The notes under the pieces were generated by a model, which saw only the letters and a program-made list of their open reading frames with translations, was not told where the DNA came from and did not search any database. From the NCBI RefSeq assembly GCF_932526225.1, contig NC_064036.1:6827519-6891518 (forward strand): 64,000 nt of DNA. Reading direction: 5' to 3'. Below are positions 36,800-62,695 of the stretch, one piece after another. This DNA comes from Nematostella vectensis (Eukaryota > Cnidaria > Anthozoa > Actiniaria > Edwardsiidae). Both the position numbers and the translations under genes were made by a program. Each line of letters begins with the position of its first letter. Within the stretch, counting starts at the first letter, position 1.

Positions 36800-39110
36800 G
36801 CAATGCGACCCTTGTACTTTCTCTATCCAAACTGCGCGCAAAGTTGCTGGGTGTATTGCTATCGCTTGGGTAAACTCTTGCGATTTTGTGATTTACACGT
36901 ATTTAGTCTTCTTTGAGATGTGTGCTACCCTCTTGGATCCTTGTCGATCTTGTTTTAAGATCGACTATATATTATGGAATCCCGATTCACAAAATATGAT
37001 GAAAAGAGAAATAAACATCCTAGGGTAGCTGGATTATCTGCGATGTTTCTTGTTGCTTACAGCTAAGCTAAGCGACTGAACTTGACTTGAACCGACTAGT
37101 AGCTTGTCAGTGATCGTACACAATGCTGCAATCCTGCAGGCAAATCTTCCCGCCGCTCATCTGTGCGCACCAGATTTCCACCAACCTAATCTCACTGAAT
37201 GCATTTATACGGCGAAGCGCAGTTTCAAATCCGGATTGATGGAATTGCAGATAATTCCGTTATAAACTTTGCTTGTCAAATGCAAAGTTGAATCATCAAT
37301 CTTCCGTCTTCCAAAACTTGTCTCTCACTTCCGACCTTTGCTCCAAAGATGTAATTCAAGATATTCAACCCACGTTTCTTCCTGCAGCAAATTTCCTTAA
37401 TTTTCCCGTCTTTTACAGAGCAAACTTCTAGACATTTGCGAAAATCCCTTTCTTCCTTCTTTCTGCACACGCCCTGTTGAGACTCTTCGCTTCAAAGAGT
37501 TTTTTTCGCCCGTGATCATTTGTCGTGAATGTGGATATTACGCCAATGATAAGAGCAGGTGGCGTGGCGTGAGTGTCTGCTTCAGTGTATTATGAAAGTT
37601 CGCGCACCTGCCCGTCACCATAGCGACCGGCAAAAATGGCGGGAAACCGTGGGGTCGAGAGCAAGATGTAAATAATTAACTAATTGATTGTAAAGGTTAG
37701 TAAATTTATCCCAGTTAATATCCCAATAAGGCTAATTACCCACCTTTGCATATCTGAAATGTTCGTAATTTTTTACAAGAATTTGCTTACGGGAAATTTT
37801 TGCACTAAATTTGTCAAAAATTGCGATACCAAAATATTTTTCGCAAAAAATAAACATTGGTTATATAAAACTAAATGAAAAATGCTGTTGAAACATTATT
37901 TTTACGGAAACTCTTTGCCTGTTTACGTTTCTCACAAGACTCTTCTCGGACATTTCTTCTACAGATATATTGCAAAGTTTTGGTAATGTTTTTCATCCCT
38001 ATTTTCTATTTTCAAGAAAACGCAAAAAAATAATTGAGCGCGAGTCTCTCAGGTTCATTTAGATCTTAAAGTTATTTTCAGCACAGAGGAAAGAGACCTT
38101 TTTTTTTCGAATTGATTTGTTTAATTAGCGTTCTGATCTTGTTACGTTATTACAAGAATAAAATGGTGAGTAATTAGCAGTTGTATAACCCCACCACTTA
38201 TTGTTCCCAGCCCTTATCTATTGCTATCATTATCTATTGCTATAAAAATAACACAAAAAAATATTCACGTTAACACGTGATTAACGAAAACCAAACGTAA
38301 CATCATAATGTCCCACCCTGACTATCTATAGCTGTCGCATTCCCTTATTTTACACTCGCAGCTATCTTGTCACTAAAATTAAATTGCTTACAGTATAACG
38401 CGGCTATCTTCCTGCTCATGGTACTGTACATGGTGTTCCTTTCCCCGGAAAAAGTAAAGGCCAAAGTCCACAAGGGCCATTGGTTCATTATCACAGATGA
38501 TGTGCCGTTCATCTCGGTGCCACCCACGAGTATATCACTAATAGATCTACACCAGGTTGATCTACTCCCGCGAGCCTCCCATTGTGGAACGCGGCAATAA
38601 CTCATGTCCGTTTGCGCCTGGTGAAACAAGTGGTCGAAATAAGAATGTGCGTTTTGTGTGCCATTTAACAATGCCAGCTACTCAAATTATTTTCATTGGA
38701 GACCCGCTCTAGGAGCCACCCACTTGATAAGGACACCTCGGTATTAGGGACGGTTGCTAAAGTTCGATAAAAAAAAACGCTGTCCATTTTCCCAAGAAGC
38801 TGTCCTTTCTTTACGGGGTTAAGTACTATCATAGTACTAAGTTAGCTCTCCATTTTGAATAGAACCAAGTTTCATGACCCTTTATCTATTAGATAAAGGT
38901 TCTAAAGGTTCTATGATAACGCTACTGTTGTTGCTTGGTCATAAAGACAATAAAATGTATACAGAATGACTACCACCACCCCTATCTACTCATGCCACCA
39001 AACTACAACCAAGAATTGCGTATATCCATGTCCAAGAGCACTTGTACCAATGGCCATCCCACCTATCCTATCGCTACTCATCCCTCCATATCTAAACCCA
39101 AAGAAATAAC
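36800..39110. other. intergenic between SERINC and KIF23
   Basis: It is mostly A+T-rich. A plus-strand frame at 38367-38600 (77 codons) has a hydrophobic stretch ([14 protein letters not shown]) and follows an acceptor-like site near 38360, but I recognise no family and cannot support a gene. The same bases are open for 108 codons on the minus strand. Confidence 0.35.
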
Positions 39111-53478
<14,368 letters not shown>

Positions 53479-53587
53479 AACTAGAATATTTATGGCGTTA
53501 CTATATAGAAATCTTGATAATTGAGCGATATTTTGCTGTTTCTTCAGTCGTGAATTCGAGAGGTAAGATATTGAAAGAAACCGCCTG

Positions 53588-53650
53588 TTTGAATCGACCA
53601 ATCAGAAAACAATACAGATGAATGTGAACGCTGACCAACGATTCGCGGGC
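53588..53650. promoter_or_regulatory. CHR-like, CCAAT and E2F-like sites upstream of KIF23
   Basis: TTTGAA (53588-53593), CCAAT (53598-53602) and TTCGCGGGC (53642-53650) cluster 110-170 bases upstream of the tentative ATG. CHR, CCAAT and E2F elements are the usual control set of G2/M genes, including vertebrate KIF23 (DREAM/MuvB). Their spacing and conservation are not tested. Confidence 0.4.
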
Positions 53651-54052
53651 AATGCGCAATAGGATAAAGTGTGGAAAAGGAGTGAGGGATAGGAATGGAG
53701 CAATCCCCTAGAGCCGGGGATAGGCTCTTAATCCCCTACCCCCATTTTTTTTTGTAAATTCATAAGAAAATGACCAGTTCGGTGTGATTGTGCTCCCTGT
53801 ATCGTCCCCCTCCCCCAGTATTTCAAGGGCCGTTACGATATTTTTTTATCAATTTTTGTATTCTAATGGCACACAAATGTTCTTATTATCAAATTGACAA
53901 ATTACTTTTTAAGACCGGACCAGAAGAATATTTAATTCTCACCTGTGTAATAATTTCAGAAAATAAATATCTTAGGGTACAGGGTTTCAAACCACGCCGT
54001 CCGCCGGTATGGATGAAATAACCGAAGGCTTCTCCGCAGCCACCGCGAACGG

Positions 54053-54157
<105 letters not shown>

Positions 54158-54786
54158 AACGATTTTACACGTCTAAGCAAATACCCTTATTAAGTTCCGA
54201 GTGAAGAATGGAATAGTAGGACAGGCGCGTACACAGGGGGGTGCAGGGTGCGCGCGCACCCACCCTTGGCGGCAAAAGAATCTTCGAGTACCATGCATTT
54301 TCTATATGATTCCTATGACTGCGCACTCCCCCCCCTGAGCCAATCCTGGGTACGCGCCTGCAGGGGTTGGGGACACTGAGGGGCACAAAAAAAAAATGAA
54401 ATGCAGGCCCATACCAGGGGGTGCGAACACACACACACACACACACAACGGCGGAAAGTCCACTTTCGATTCTCAATAGACGTGCTATTTGTAGACAAAA
54501 CTATACTTGTAGACAAAACTGCACCCCCAGAAAGGTCTACTTTGGATTTCACCCCCCCCCCCCCCCCCCAAAGAAAAATCCTGGGTACGGGACTGAAATG
54601 GCCACTAAATGGCGTGGCTGTGCCTCCAATATCTTCTCCATTTTTTATCGTGCCCCCCCCCCCCCCACCCCAATATTTTGAGGTCTGCTGGTTGTGAACG
54701 AAATTTTAATTGATCCACGTAAGTAGGTGCACGCAACAATACACTAAGTCTAGAAAAGCCCTTAAAAATTAAGGGCCAGGGTTACC

Positions 54787-55358
54787 TGGAAAAGCAACTT
54801 TGCCTAAAGTGCGCATGCGTTTCGATCCATTTTCCTTTATTTTGATCACGAGGGGAGGCTACAAAGCACCGTTCATTCTGGCTCTAGAATCTCGGGTTCC
54901 ATTTTAAGCATGTGAATCCGAGCCAGAGATGGGATTCCTGTATGTGGTTGGCAGGAAAAACAGGAGGGGGCCTTGGGGTTTCGAGAAATATTAATCACAG
55001 GAAGCCCACAGAAAACCCACAGGAATCCCGAAAAACGCCAAGGACTAGGCGTTTGTACTAAAACAAGAGAACATAAGATAAGAGAGGGACACTTTGGTAT
55101 TACAACTTTGCTTAAAGTGCGCATGCGTTTCGATCCATTTTCCTTTATTTTGATATCACCAGGGGCGGCTACAAAGCACCGCTCATTCTGGCTCTAGAAT
55201 CTCGGGTTCGCGCATGTGAATCCGAGCCAGAGATGGGATTCCTGTATGTGTTTGGCGGGAAAAACAGAAGGGGGCCTTGGGGTTTCGAGGAAGCCCACAG
55301 AAAAATCCACAGGAATCCCGAAAAACAAGGACTAGGCGTTTGTACTAAAACAAGAGAG
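54787..55358. repeat. direct duplication of about 270 bp
   Basis: 54787-55068 and 55104-55358 are diverged direct copies. They share GTGCGCATGCGTTTCGATCC, GGCTCTAGAATCTCGGGTTC and GGACTAGGCGTTTGTACTAA. They are separated by an R1 fragment (55069-55103). The second copy ends in a perfect 9-bp hairpin (CAAGAGAGC...GCTCTCTTG). Confidence 0.8.
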
Positions 55359-55744
55359 CATCTTACGCTCTCTTGCTAATACCTATTAATTGGTACAATT
55401 TTTGTAACATTTGGTGAAGCATAAGACTGGAGGCGGGAGCCATTTATAAAAAAAAATCCAAGATTGCCGCTTTTTAATCATGTAAACTTAGTTTCTATGG
55501 TTTCAAAATAAATACTTTCTTTTCGCAAGAGATACTAACTTGACAAGTTTCATACATTCATGCCCAAACCCTTTGAAAATACATTATTTTATGTATATTG
55601 CCTTATAATTTTGAGAGCCCTGCCTTATATCCCCTGAGCTCAAAAAGAAATTGTGAAAAAAAGTTAATAAATAAATAAAAAATACAGTATATCCTGTGCT
55701 TTTATTTTCCTGGAAATCCTAGAGTCAGCCCTGCTTATGCGGTC

Positions 55745-58700
55745 TCATGGGTTGCACCATTTCTCTGATTGGCTTCCATGTGGGAAGCAGCCCTTCCTTA
55801 GGAACACGGCCTCCCCTTTTGACGGACCTAGCCCCACATCTGCAGACCCCTGTTTGACCCAGGGAGGGCGTGGATGACCCTTATAGCCAATCAGAAACCA
55901 CGACCCCCTATAAGATGTAGGCCCATATGGCGACCTAGCCCTAGGGTTTTCAAGGCATTAATAGCGGAATGATATTCGAAATTTCCGTTATCATAAACTG
56001 CTACCAGCACAAGTGTATCATAGACGGGAGTTTGTTGATGAAAGCGGCGAGCTCGTCTCCAGCAAGCGATTGGTCGTGAGTATCGAAAACCGATCTTTTT
56101 ATCAGAGATCCGTTTATTGAAAACGCAGCAATGTTATGTCGTTTTCCCTGAAATTGTTAAAAAAAGGCTCGTCAGATTGACAAAATAGGTAAACTTAATT
56201 TATTTTTGACCTCCATGTACTAAGAAATTTACAAGAAAGTAATAAGTACTTACTTACTTACTTATCCCCATCTTCCCTAGTGGGAAATAGGGCCGCGACA
56301 CGGTGATGCCACTCTTGGCGGTCCTTTGCAACTTTTAGTGCCTCGCCCCAAGTCAATCTCATCTCTAGCAGCTCAGCCTGGATTGTTCTTCGCCAAGTTG
56401 TTTTAGGTCGTCCAGGCTTACGTTTCCCGATAGGAGTCCATAAGGCTGATGTCTTTGGGATACGTTCCTGTCCTATCCTGAGGACATGACCCAGCCACTT
56501 TAGCCGGCGGCGTTTTATCTCTTGGGTGATGTTATATGATCCCGTTTTACAGTAAAGATCTTCGTTGGATATTTTCCGAGGCCAAAAGAAACGGCATATC
56601 TTCCGCAGACACCCATTATGGAAGGCACTGATCTTGTCATGTTTGCCTTTACAACGCGCCAGCACTCAGATCCATAAAGGAGAACTGATTTCACGTTGCT
56701 GTTGTACAATCGTAGCTTGATCTTTAAGCTATACTGCTTGGACTTCCAGATGGGGTTAAGTCGTGCAAAGGTTCCACGTGCCTTACCTAGCCTTGATAGA
56801 ATGTCTTTTTTGTCTCCGTTATCCTTGCTAATGAGGCTGCCTAAGTAGGTAAATTCCTCCACCGACTAAAGCACTTTACCCTGGATGGTTATAGGCAAAG
56901 GATTCTTCAGATTAATCGGCATGACTTTGGTCTTGGTGGTATTGATGTGGAGCCCAGTTTGGCTGGAAAATTGTTCTAATCTATCGGTTTTCTCTTGCAG
57001 GTGGTCACTCCTTGAAGAAAGGACTGCCAGATCGTCGGCAAAATCTAAGTCTTCGAGGTGGGAGAAAAGAGTCCATTGTATCCCTCTGGTCTTTGTCTGA
57101 TGTTGTTTGTCGCATTATCCAGTCGATGGCCACTAAGAATAATATGGGTGAGAGGATGCATCCTTGTCGAACGCCAGAATTCACTGGAAATGGTTCTGAG
57201 GTGTTAGTGTTGTTGGTGATAACACTGCACTCAAAGTTGCTGTAGAACAGGTTGATAAGTGTGATGATCTTGTTGGGGATCCCATACGACTCCAAGATCT
57301 TCCAAAGAGTCTCCCGGTGTACACTGTCAAATGCCTTCCTAAAGTCTATAAAGTTGATGTACAGTGGGGCATTCCATTCCAGACACTGCTCGATGATGTT
57401 TCTCAGTGTGAAGATCTGATCTATACATCCTCGTCCCTTGCGGAATCCAGCCTGTGTCTCAGCCTGCTGTCAATGGCTGAGTCAATACGCTGGAGAAGAA
57501 TCTTACAAAATATCTTGCTTGGGATGGAGAGAAGAGTTATGCCACGCCAGTTGTCACAGTTTTGCAGGTTGCCTTTCTTTGGGAGTTTAATAATGAGACC
57601 TCTCGCCCATTCTCGTGGGATGACGTTTGAGTCCCAAATCTTGCTAAAGAGGTCAAGTAGCACAGTTGTGCTGGTGTCAAGGTCAGCTTGGAGCATCTCG
57701 GCATGGATGGAATCTATTCCGGGTGCTTTGCCATTCTTCATGATTCTGATGGCTTCTCTAACCTCTAAAGCAGTAGGCGGGCCTGTATCGATGTTAAAAA
57801 TGTCTTGCGGTGGTAAGGGATTCGCTGGCTCCTCTGGTTCAGGTTGGTTAAGAACTTCTTGGAAGTGCTGAACCCATCTGGCTGCTTGTTCACGCTCGGT
57901 GGTCAATGTAGAGCCGTCCTTAGCTTTAATTGGTGGTGATTGGTTAGTGTGGCTACCGCAAACCTGTTTAGTGATCTTATAAACGGTACTCAGCTCTCCT
58001 TTCATAGCAGCATCTTCGGCCTTGGAGGCCATCTCCTCGGTGAATGTTCTCTTGTCTTTTCTTGCACTCCTTTTCACTCTATCTTTGGATGCATGTGTGC
58101 GTTGGGCCTGTTCTTGTAGCCTGGCTGATTTGGTGTTGAGCATCCTAAGCTTGAGTTATTTGCGTTCGTCTATCTTCTTCCATGTCTCAGGTGATAACCA
58201 CTGCTTGCTGTTCTTCTTCTTGTAGCCTATTATGTCGACTGCAGCCTCGTTGTACACAGATTTGATCTTGTTCCATCTGGTTTCAACTGGGGTGTCTTCA
58301 GCATTGTCGGCAAGTGCCTGAAAGCGGTTCTTTACCTCTAGAACAAACTGCTTTTGAATCTTGGGACACTTAAGCTTGACGGCATCAAGTTGTTTCCTCT
58401 GCTGGACTTGCTTCTTTACCTTGCGAAGTTTCAGTTTCACTGATGTTACAACTAGGTTGTGGTCACTCGATGCATCGGCCCCTCGATACACTCTAACATT
58501 TAAAAGGGATCGTCGCCATTTTCCATTAATGATGATATGGTCAATCTGGTTGAGTGTTCTTCCATCTGGTGACCTCCAAGTGAGTTTGTGGATGTTCTTG
58601 TGGGGGAATATAGTACCTCCAATTACAAGGTCATTGTTGAGACAAAAATCTGCAAGTAGTTCGCTGTTGTTGTTCATTGTGCTACAGCCATACACGCCCA

Positions 58701-61468
58701 TAGCTCTCTCGTAGTTAGTATTGTCTGTTCCTACTTTGGCGTTCAAATCCCCAATAACAAGCAACATGTCGTGTCTGGGAACCCTAGATATTACTTGGGT
58801 TAAATGATCATACCAGTCGTCTTTTGCCTCGTCATCAGCTTCGTTTTTTGGTGCATAACACTGGATGATAGTAAGTTTACAGTGTTTGGAATCAAAGCGG
58901 GCTCTCAGTAATCGATCACTGATTGGCTCCCATTCTAACAAGGTGTTAACATATTTCTTAGCAACAATCAGGGCCACGCCGTTGGTGTGGGTGGTATCGT
59001 TGCCCGAGTACAAAATCACCGAGCCATCTGATGTTCGTTGGCGTCCAGATCCTGTCCAACGGCATTCGCTAATGCCAAGAATATCTAAATTATACCTACA
59101 CATTTCTTCCAATACCTGGGCTGTTTTGATGTTTCATACATGGTGCGGACATTCCATGCTCCAATTCTTATCCGTGCCTTGGGCCCGAGTAGACTATTCC
59201 TCGCAACTCTAACTTCCCCATTGGGGCTTTCATCAGAGTCGTTCATATTGCCACTGGTTACCTGGCTTAAGTCCACCCGCGGGCCGGTAGATGGTTGATT
59301 TGTCATCGTTGTCGTGGTTTCCGTAACAAATTGTTTTTTAAGGGGTGGGGGTGTTGGCCCCACGCCCAACCCCCAACCTGGAGGACCAAGGGATCACTCT
59401 TCGTCTGGCCCCTACCTTTCGACCTGTTCGGCATGGGTGGCCCTGCCAGGAGTAAAAATACAACCGCCGACATAGCTCTAGAGGTCATTGGGACATACAA
59501 ACCACTCCACCACGGTAAGGTGGTGATCCCAGCGGAGCGGAAGTAATAAGTAAGTCACTACTTACACTCAGACAATAGTCGATACCATCCACTACAAGTC
59601 TGGAGAGGTCGCCAAAGGACTTGGCATCTTTTGATCCCACGGAATACACTTCGACGCTCACATTCTTATCTGGGGATGATCAATGATGAAAATTTCTCTT
59701 AGTTATTGGTCGAATATCAAGATAGATGGAGTAGTCTCAAAACAAACAAAAAGGGATAATTTTTTCATGCCTTAGCAGGTGGTGCTCCTCTTCACCCTCC
59801 ACCTCCCCCTGGGTACGGGCCTGTACTGCCATGCAGTCTGATAAAGGCAGCATTGCCGAAAATTCGAGAAACGTACCCTCGTTTTCAAACAATTATATTT
59901 ACTTCACTCGTCAAGATAGATGGCTGGGCGGACTAACAGGAAGACAGATACAGGCAGACCACAGTTTGTACTCACGCAAAGTACAGTTTAGTCCAGTGTA
60001 CTTCTTTGAGCAAGACGAGCATCTGTCCTCATAGCCAGTGCGACATGCACGGTGTGGAGGCCAGGGCTCTCTTGTCAAGCATGGGTTCTATTGTTTAAAC
60101 AACAGAATATTCATACACCCTATTTACGAGCCTGGTAGAAACGACATCCTGAGGATACTAGGGAAACCTCATAACAACCCACAAAACCAGTCCCCCTCCC
60201 TCTCCCTTTTCATCTCTATCTGTCCTCCCACCTCCCCCAGTTTACCTGATATCCTTGATATATAAAGCCTGGCCTAGGAACGAGGTCTTGCGGATGATGG
60301 GGATTCCTAACACCACAAAATCACCCACCCCTTCCCCTCCCTTTTTATCTCTATCTTTTCCTCCCACCCCTCCCCAGTTTACCTAGTATCCTTGATATAT
60401 AAAGCCTTGCCTAGGAACGAGGTCTTGCGGATGATGGGGATTCCTAACACCACAAAATCACCCACCCCTTCCCCTCCTTTTTTATCTCTATCTTTTCCTC
60501 CCACCCCTCCCCAGTTTACCTAGTATCCTTGATATACAAAGCCTTGCCTAGGAACGAGGTCTTGCGGATGATGGGGATTCCTAACACCACAAAATCACCC
60601 ACCCCTTCCCCTCCTTTTTTATCTCTATCTTTTCCTCCCACCCCTCCCCAGTTTACCTAGTATCCTTGATATACAAAGCCTTGCCTAGGAACGAGGTCTT
60701 GCGGATGATGGGGATTCCTAACACCACAAAATCCCCCACCCCTTCCCCTCCCTTTTTATCTCTATCTTTTCCTCCCACCCCTCCCCAGTTTACCTGGTAT
60801 CCTTGATATATAAAGCCTTGCCTAGGAACGAGGTCTTGCGGATGATGGGGATTCCTAACACCACAACATCCCCCACCCCTTCCCCTCCCTTTTATCTCTA
60901 TCTTTTCCTCCCACCCCTCCCCAGTTTACCTGATATCCTTGATATATAAAGCCTGGCCTAGGAACGAGGTCTTGTGGATGATTGGGATTCCTAACACCAC
61001 AAAATCCCCCACCCCTTCCTCTCCCTTTTTATCTCTATCTTTTCCTCCCACCCCTCCCCAGTTTACCTGGTATCCTTGATATATAAAGCCTTGCCTAGGA
61101 ACGAGGTCTTGCGGATGATGGGGATTCCTAACACCACAACATCCCCCACCCCTCCCCCTCCTTGTTATCTCTATCTCTTCCTCCCAACTCCCCCAGTTTA
61201 CCTGGTATCCTTGATATATAAAGCCTTGCCTAGGAACGAGGTCTTGTGGATGCTGGGCGGCGTCGCTGCCACTTAACTCGCACATGTTCTGCTGATCATT
61301 TGCCCCCGGCCCATAGTTAGACGAGAAACAATCGTGTATCATGAAGCAATGAAAGCGGCAGTTGATCTCTGAGGTCAAGTTGGTCAAGCTGGTCAGCAGA
61401 TGTCCTTTAAACGCATGCCCAGGTTTAGGTGCCAAGTGTTCTAGCGTCCGGCAGGACGATTCCGACAG
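55745..61468 (-). CDS. PAN/apple-EGF-ILEI domain protein, partial; last exon frameshifted
   Basis: Exons in order: 61468-61202 (PAN/apple domain: CRTLEHLAPKPGHAFKGH, CELSGSD, HPQDLVPRQGFIYQGYQ), 60087-59976 (EGF-like, begins NPC, then GYEDRCSSCSKKYTGLNC), 59669-59566 (ends VVDGIDYCLS) and 56147-55745 (ILEI/FAM3-like: GKRHNIAAFSING, FDTHDQSLAGDELAAFINKLP, YGPTSYRGSWFLIGYKG). Splice phases agree across all four. PAN and EGF modules are extracellular adhesion domains; ILEI is the FAM3C-type fold. The protein is probably secreted, role unknown. The exon holding the signal peptide and start is not found. The last exon needs two single-base shifts (near 56022 and 55930) to read through, so it is a recent pseudogene, a null allele or sequence error. 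An AATAAA follows the stop at 55706-55701. An RTE-like element sits in the third intron. Confidence 0.8.
56249..59540 (-). mobile_element. near-complete RTE-like non-LTR retrotransposon
   Basis: It is flanked by a 12-bp direct repeat AAGTAATAAGTA (56237-56248 and 59541-59552). The minus-strand element ends in a (TAAG)n tail, as RTE-type elements end in short tandem repeats. It encodes endonuclease then reverse transcriptase in that order. It is inserted in an intron of the PAN-EGF-ILEI gene in the same orientation. Confidence 0.88.
56258..59369 (-). pseudogene. endonuclease/reverse transcriptase of the RTE-like element, broken
   Basis: Pieces in order: N-terminus and start of an apurinic-type endonuclease (GAWNVRTMYETSK, 59369-59085); a frame change; the main endonuclease (LGISECRWTGSGR, VIGDLNAKVG, SSDHNLV; 59112-58156); then the RT palm (NGKAPGIDSIHAEML, IIKLPKKGNLQNCDNWRG; 58143-57421). 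After another shift come the finger-palm (FIDFRKAFDSVHRE, SGVRQGCILSP) and the catalytic FADD box (near 57035-57050), then a C-terminal region with KRRRLKWLGHVLR and GKRKPGRPKTTWRR (56862-56258). Several frameshifts and stops, for example a TAG near 56875, block a full-length product. The copy-and-paste chemistry is target-primed reverse transcription. Confidence 0.85.
60245..61260. repeat. 137-bp minisatellite spanning the PAN-exon donor
   Basis: Eight copies with a period near 137. On the minus strand each unit contains the end of the PAN exon (encoding QDLVPRQGFIYQGYQ) and its donor GTAAACTGGG. It also contains a pyrimidine-poor GTGTTAG|GAATCCCC just before, so each unit resembles a 61-base mini-exon. 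The last copy at the right is the genuine exon end (61202). Confidence 0.9.
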
Positions 61469-62164
61469 CTTTGAAATAAAACCACTTTTTTTATTTCTAC
61501 ATTTTTTTACTTTCTTTTTTACTGCCATTAGTAGCCTTGCCTACACAGTAAACTACCCAGTATCGGTTCGAGCAGGAATTAAATGCTTTTCCTTTTTAAC
61601 GGGCCTGGACTCTTTGTATATTTATTTCAAAATGTGTCAAATTCAAAATGAGCTTACCCCAGAGATGATGCGTAACCAAGACGAAATAGAGCGTCAAAAT
61701 GGCGGGAAAACAAAATCGAGCATTCATTTTCAATTTTAGAGAAATAAAGTCGCCGTACTCCGTTAGCTCTGTATTCGGTGAAGCTGGAGGCTCTTTGGTC
61801 TGGAGTGATTTCAGTAGCTATTTGATTGCCATTGTTTCTGTAACTTCGCGTCGAGAACAGGTGAACATTCAAATTGCTAAAGAAAAACAGTTATCGCGAT
61901 GCTATTTTGATTTTCATGTTTTAAGTATTAAAGTGTCTTGAGGTGGTAATCTCACACTTGACAATGGAAAAATGGTCGCAAGCTCAATCTCATTAAAATT
62001 ACTGTAGAAATATGTGCGCAATTTAGCAATGTTTCCCAAAAGCACCACACTTTCTTATGTTAATATAAATCATCTTTGCCCGCGTTCTCTTGACAGTCTC
62101 CATTGTCTTATTTTTCTCTTGTCTGGTGTACTCTGCCTTATTATACCAAATGGAGTTGGACTAA
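61469..62164. other. upstream of PAN-EGF-ILEI gene, nothing assigned
   Basis: The first exon and promoter of the minus-strand gene should lie here or further right. I could not identify a signal-peptide exon. Confidence 0.3.
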
Positions 62165-62695
62165 AGCCTAGTTTTCACTAGTGACGCAAGCATAAGCGCA
62201 AACGCAAGGGAGTTATTCAGCATCCTCGTTCCCAGGGTCTTCCCCTCGAATCCCTCCTTGCCCCTGGGGGTAGGGGAGGGTGGGAGCCTGGGAACGAGGA
62301 TGGTTATTCAGCTGTGAAACCAGTGGACGCAGCAATAAGCGCAAGCGCAAAATATCAAAAATTTTCCTTTTTCTTGTGCTTGCGCTTGTGCTTGCGTTTG
62401 GTTGTGTAAAGTGAAAACGAAACACAAGGAAGATAAAAGAATAGCAAATTGATTATTCCTGTCATGTGACTAAACTGGCCAATGAAATCCCGACCTCCCG
62501 TCTCATCTCTTTTACGAGATTGTGATAGTCTCCCTGATTTTTCCTTTCCTTCAGTAATTCTCTAATCCAAAAATGTTTGGTTTTACGTTTTGGGAGTTTG
62601 TTTTTACGCCTTTTTCTAAGAAGTAATATAATATCAGCAACAGCTGATGTCCGCATATTGAATCAAATGGTATGACCTGGCAGTAGTGAAAACTA
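62165..62695. mobile_element. probable MITE with nested hairpin element
   Basis: The ends share TAGTTTTCACTA in inverted orientation, with runs of GCGCAAGC-type motifs at both sides. It is non-coding. It is interrupted by the 82-bp element at 62221-62302. Confidence 0.5.
62221..62302. mobile_element. 82-bp hairpin MITE with 9-bp target duplication
   Basis: A perfect terminal inverted repeat, CATCCTCGTTCCCAGG, and the 9-bp direct repeat GTTATTCAG at 62212-62220 and 62303-62311. It is among the shortest complete elements I can see here. Confidence 0.85.

Noticed and set aside
38345-38671. Minus-strand frame as the KIF23 C-terminal exon
   Set aside because: At first CRVPQWEARGSR seemed to fit, but splice phase disagrees and the exon at 39176-39111 fits better.
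57317-57871. Plus-strand 184-codon frame
   Set aside because: Shadow of the reverse transcriptase on the minus strand.
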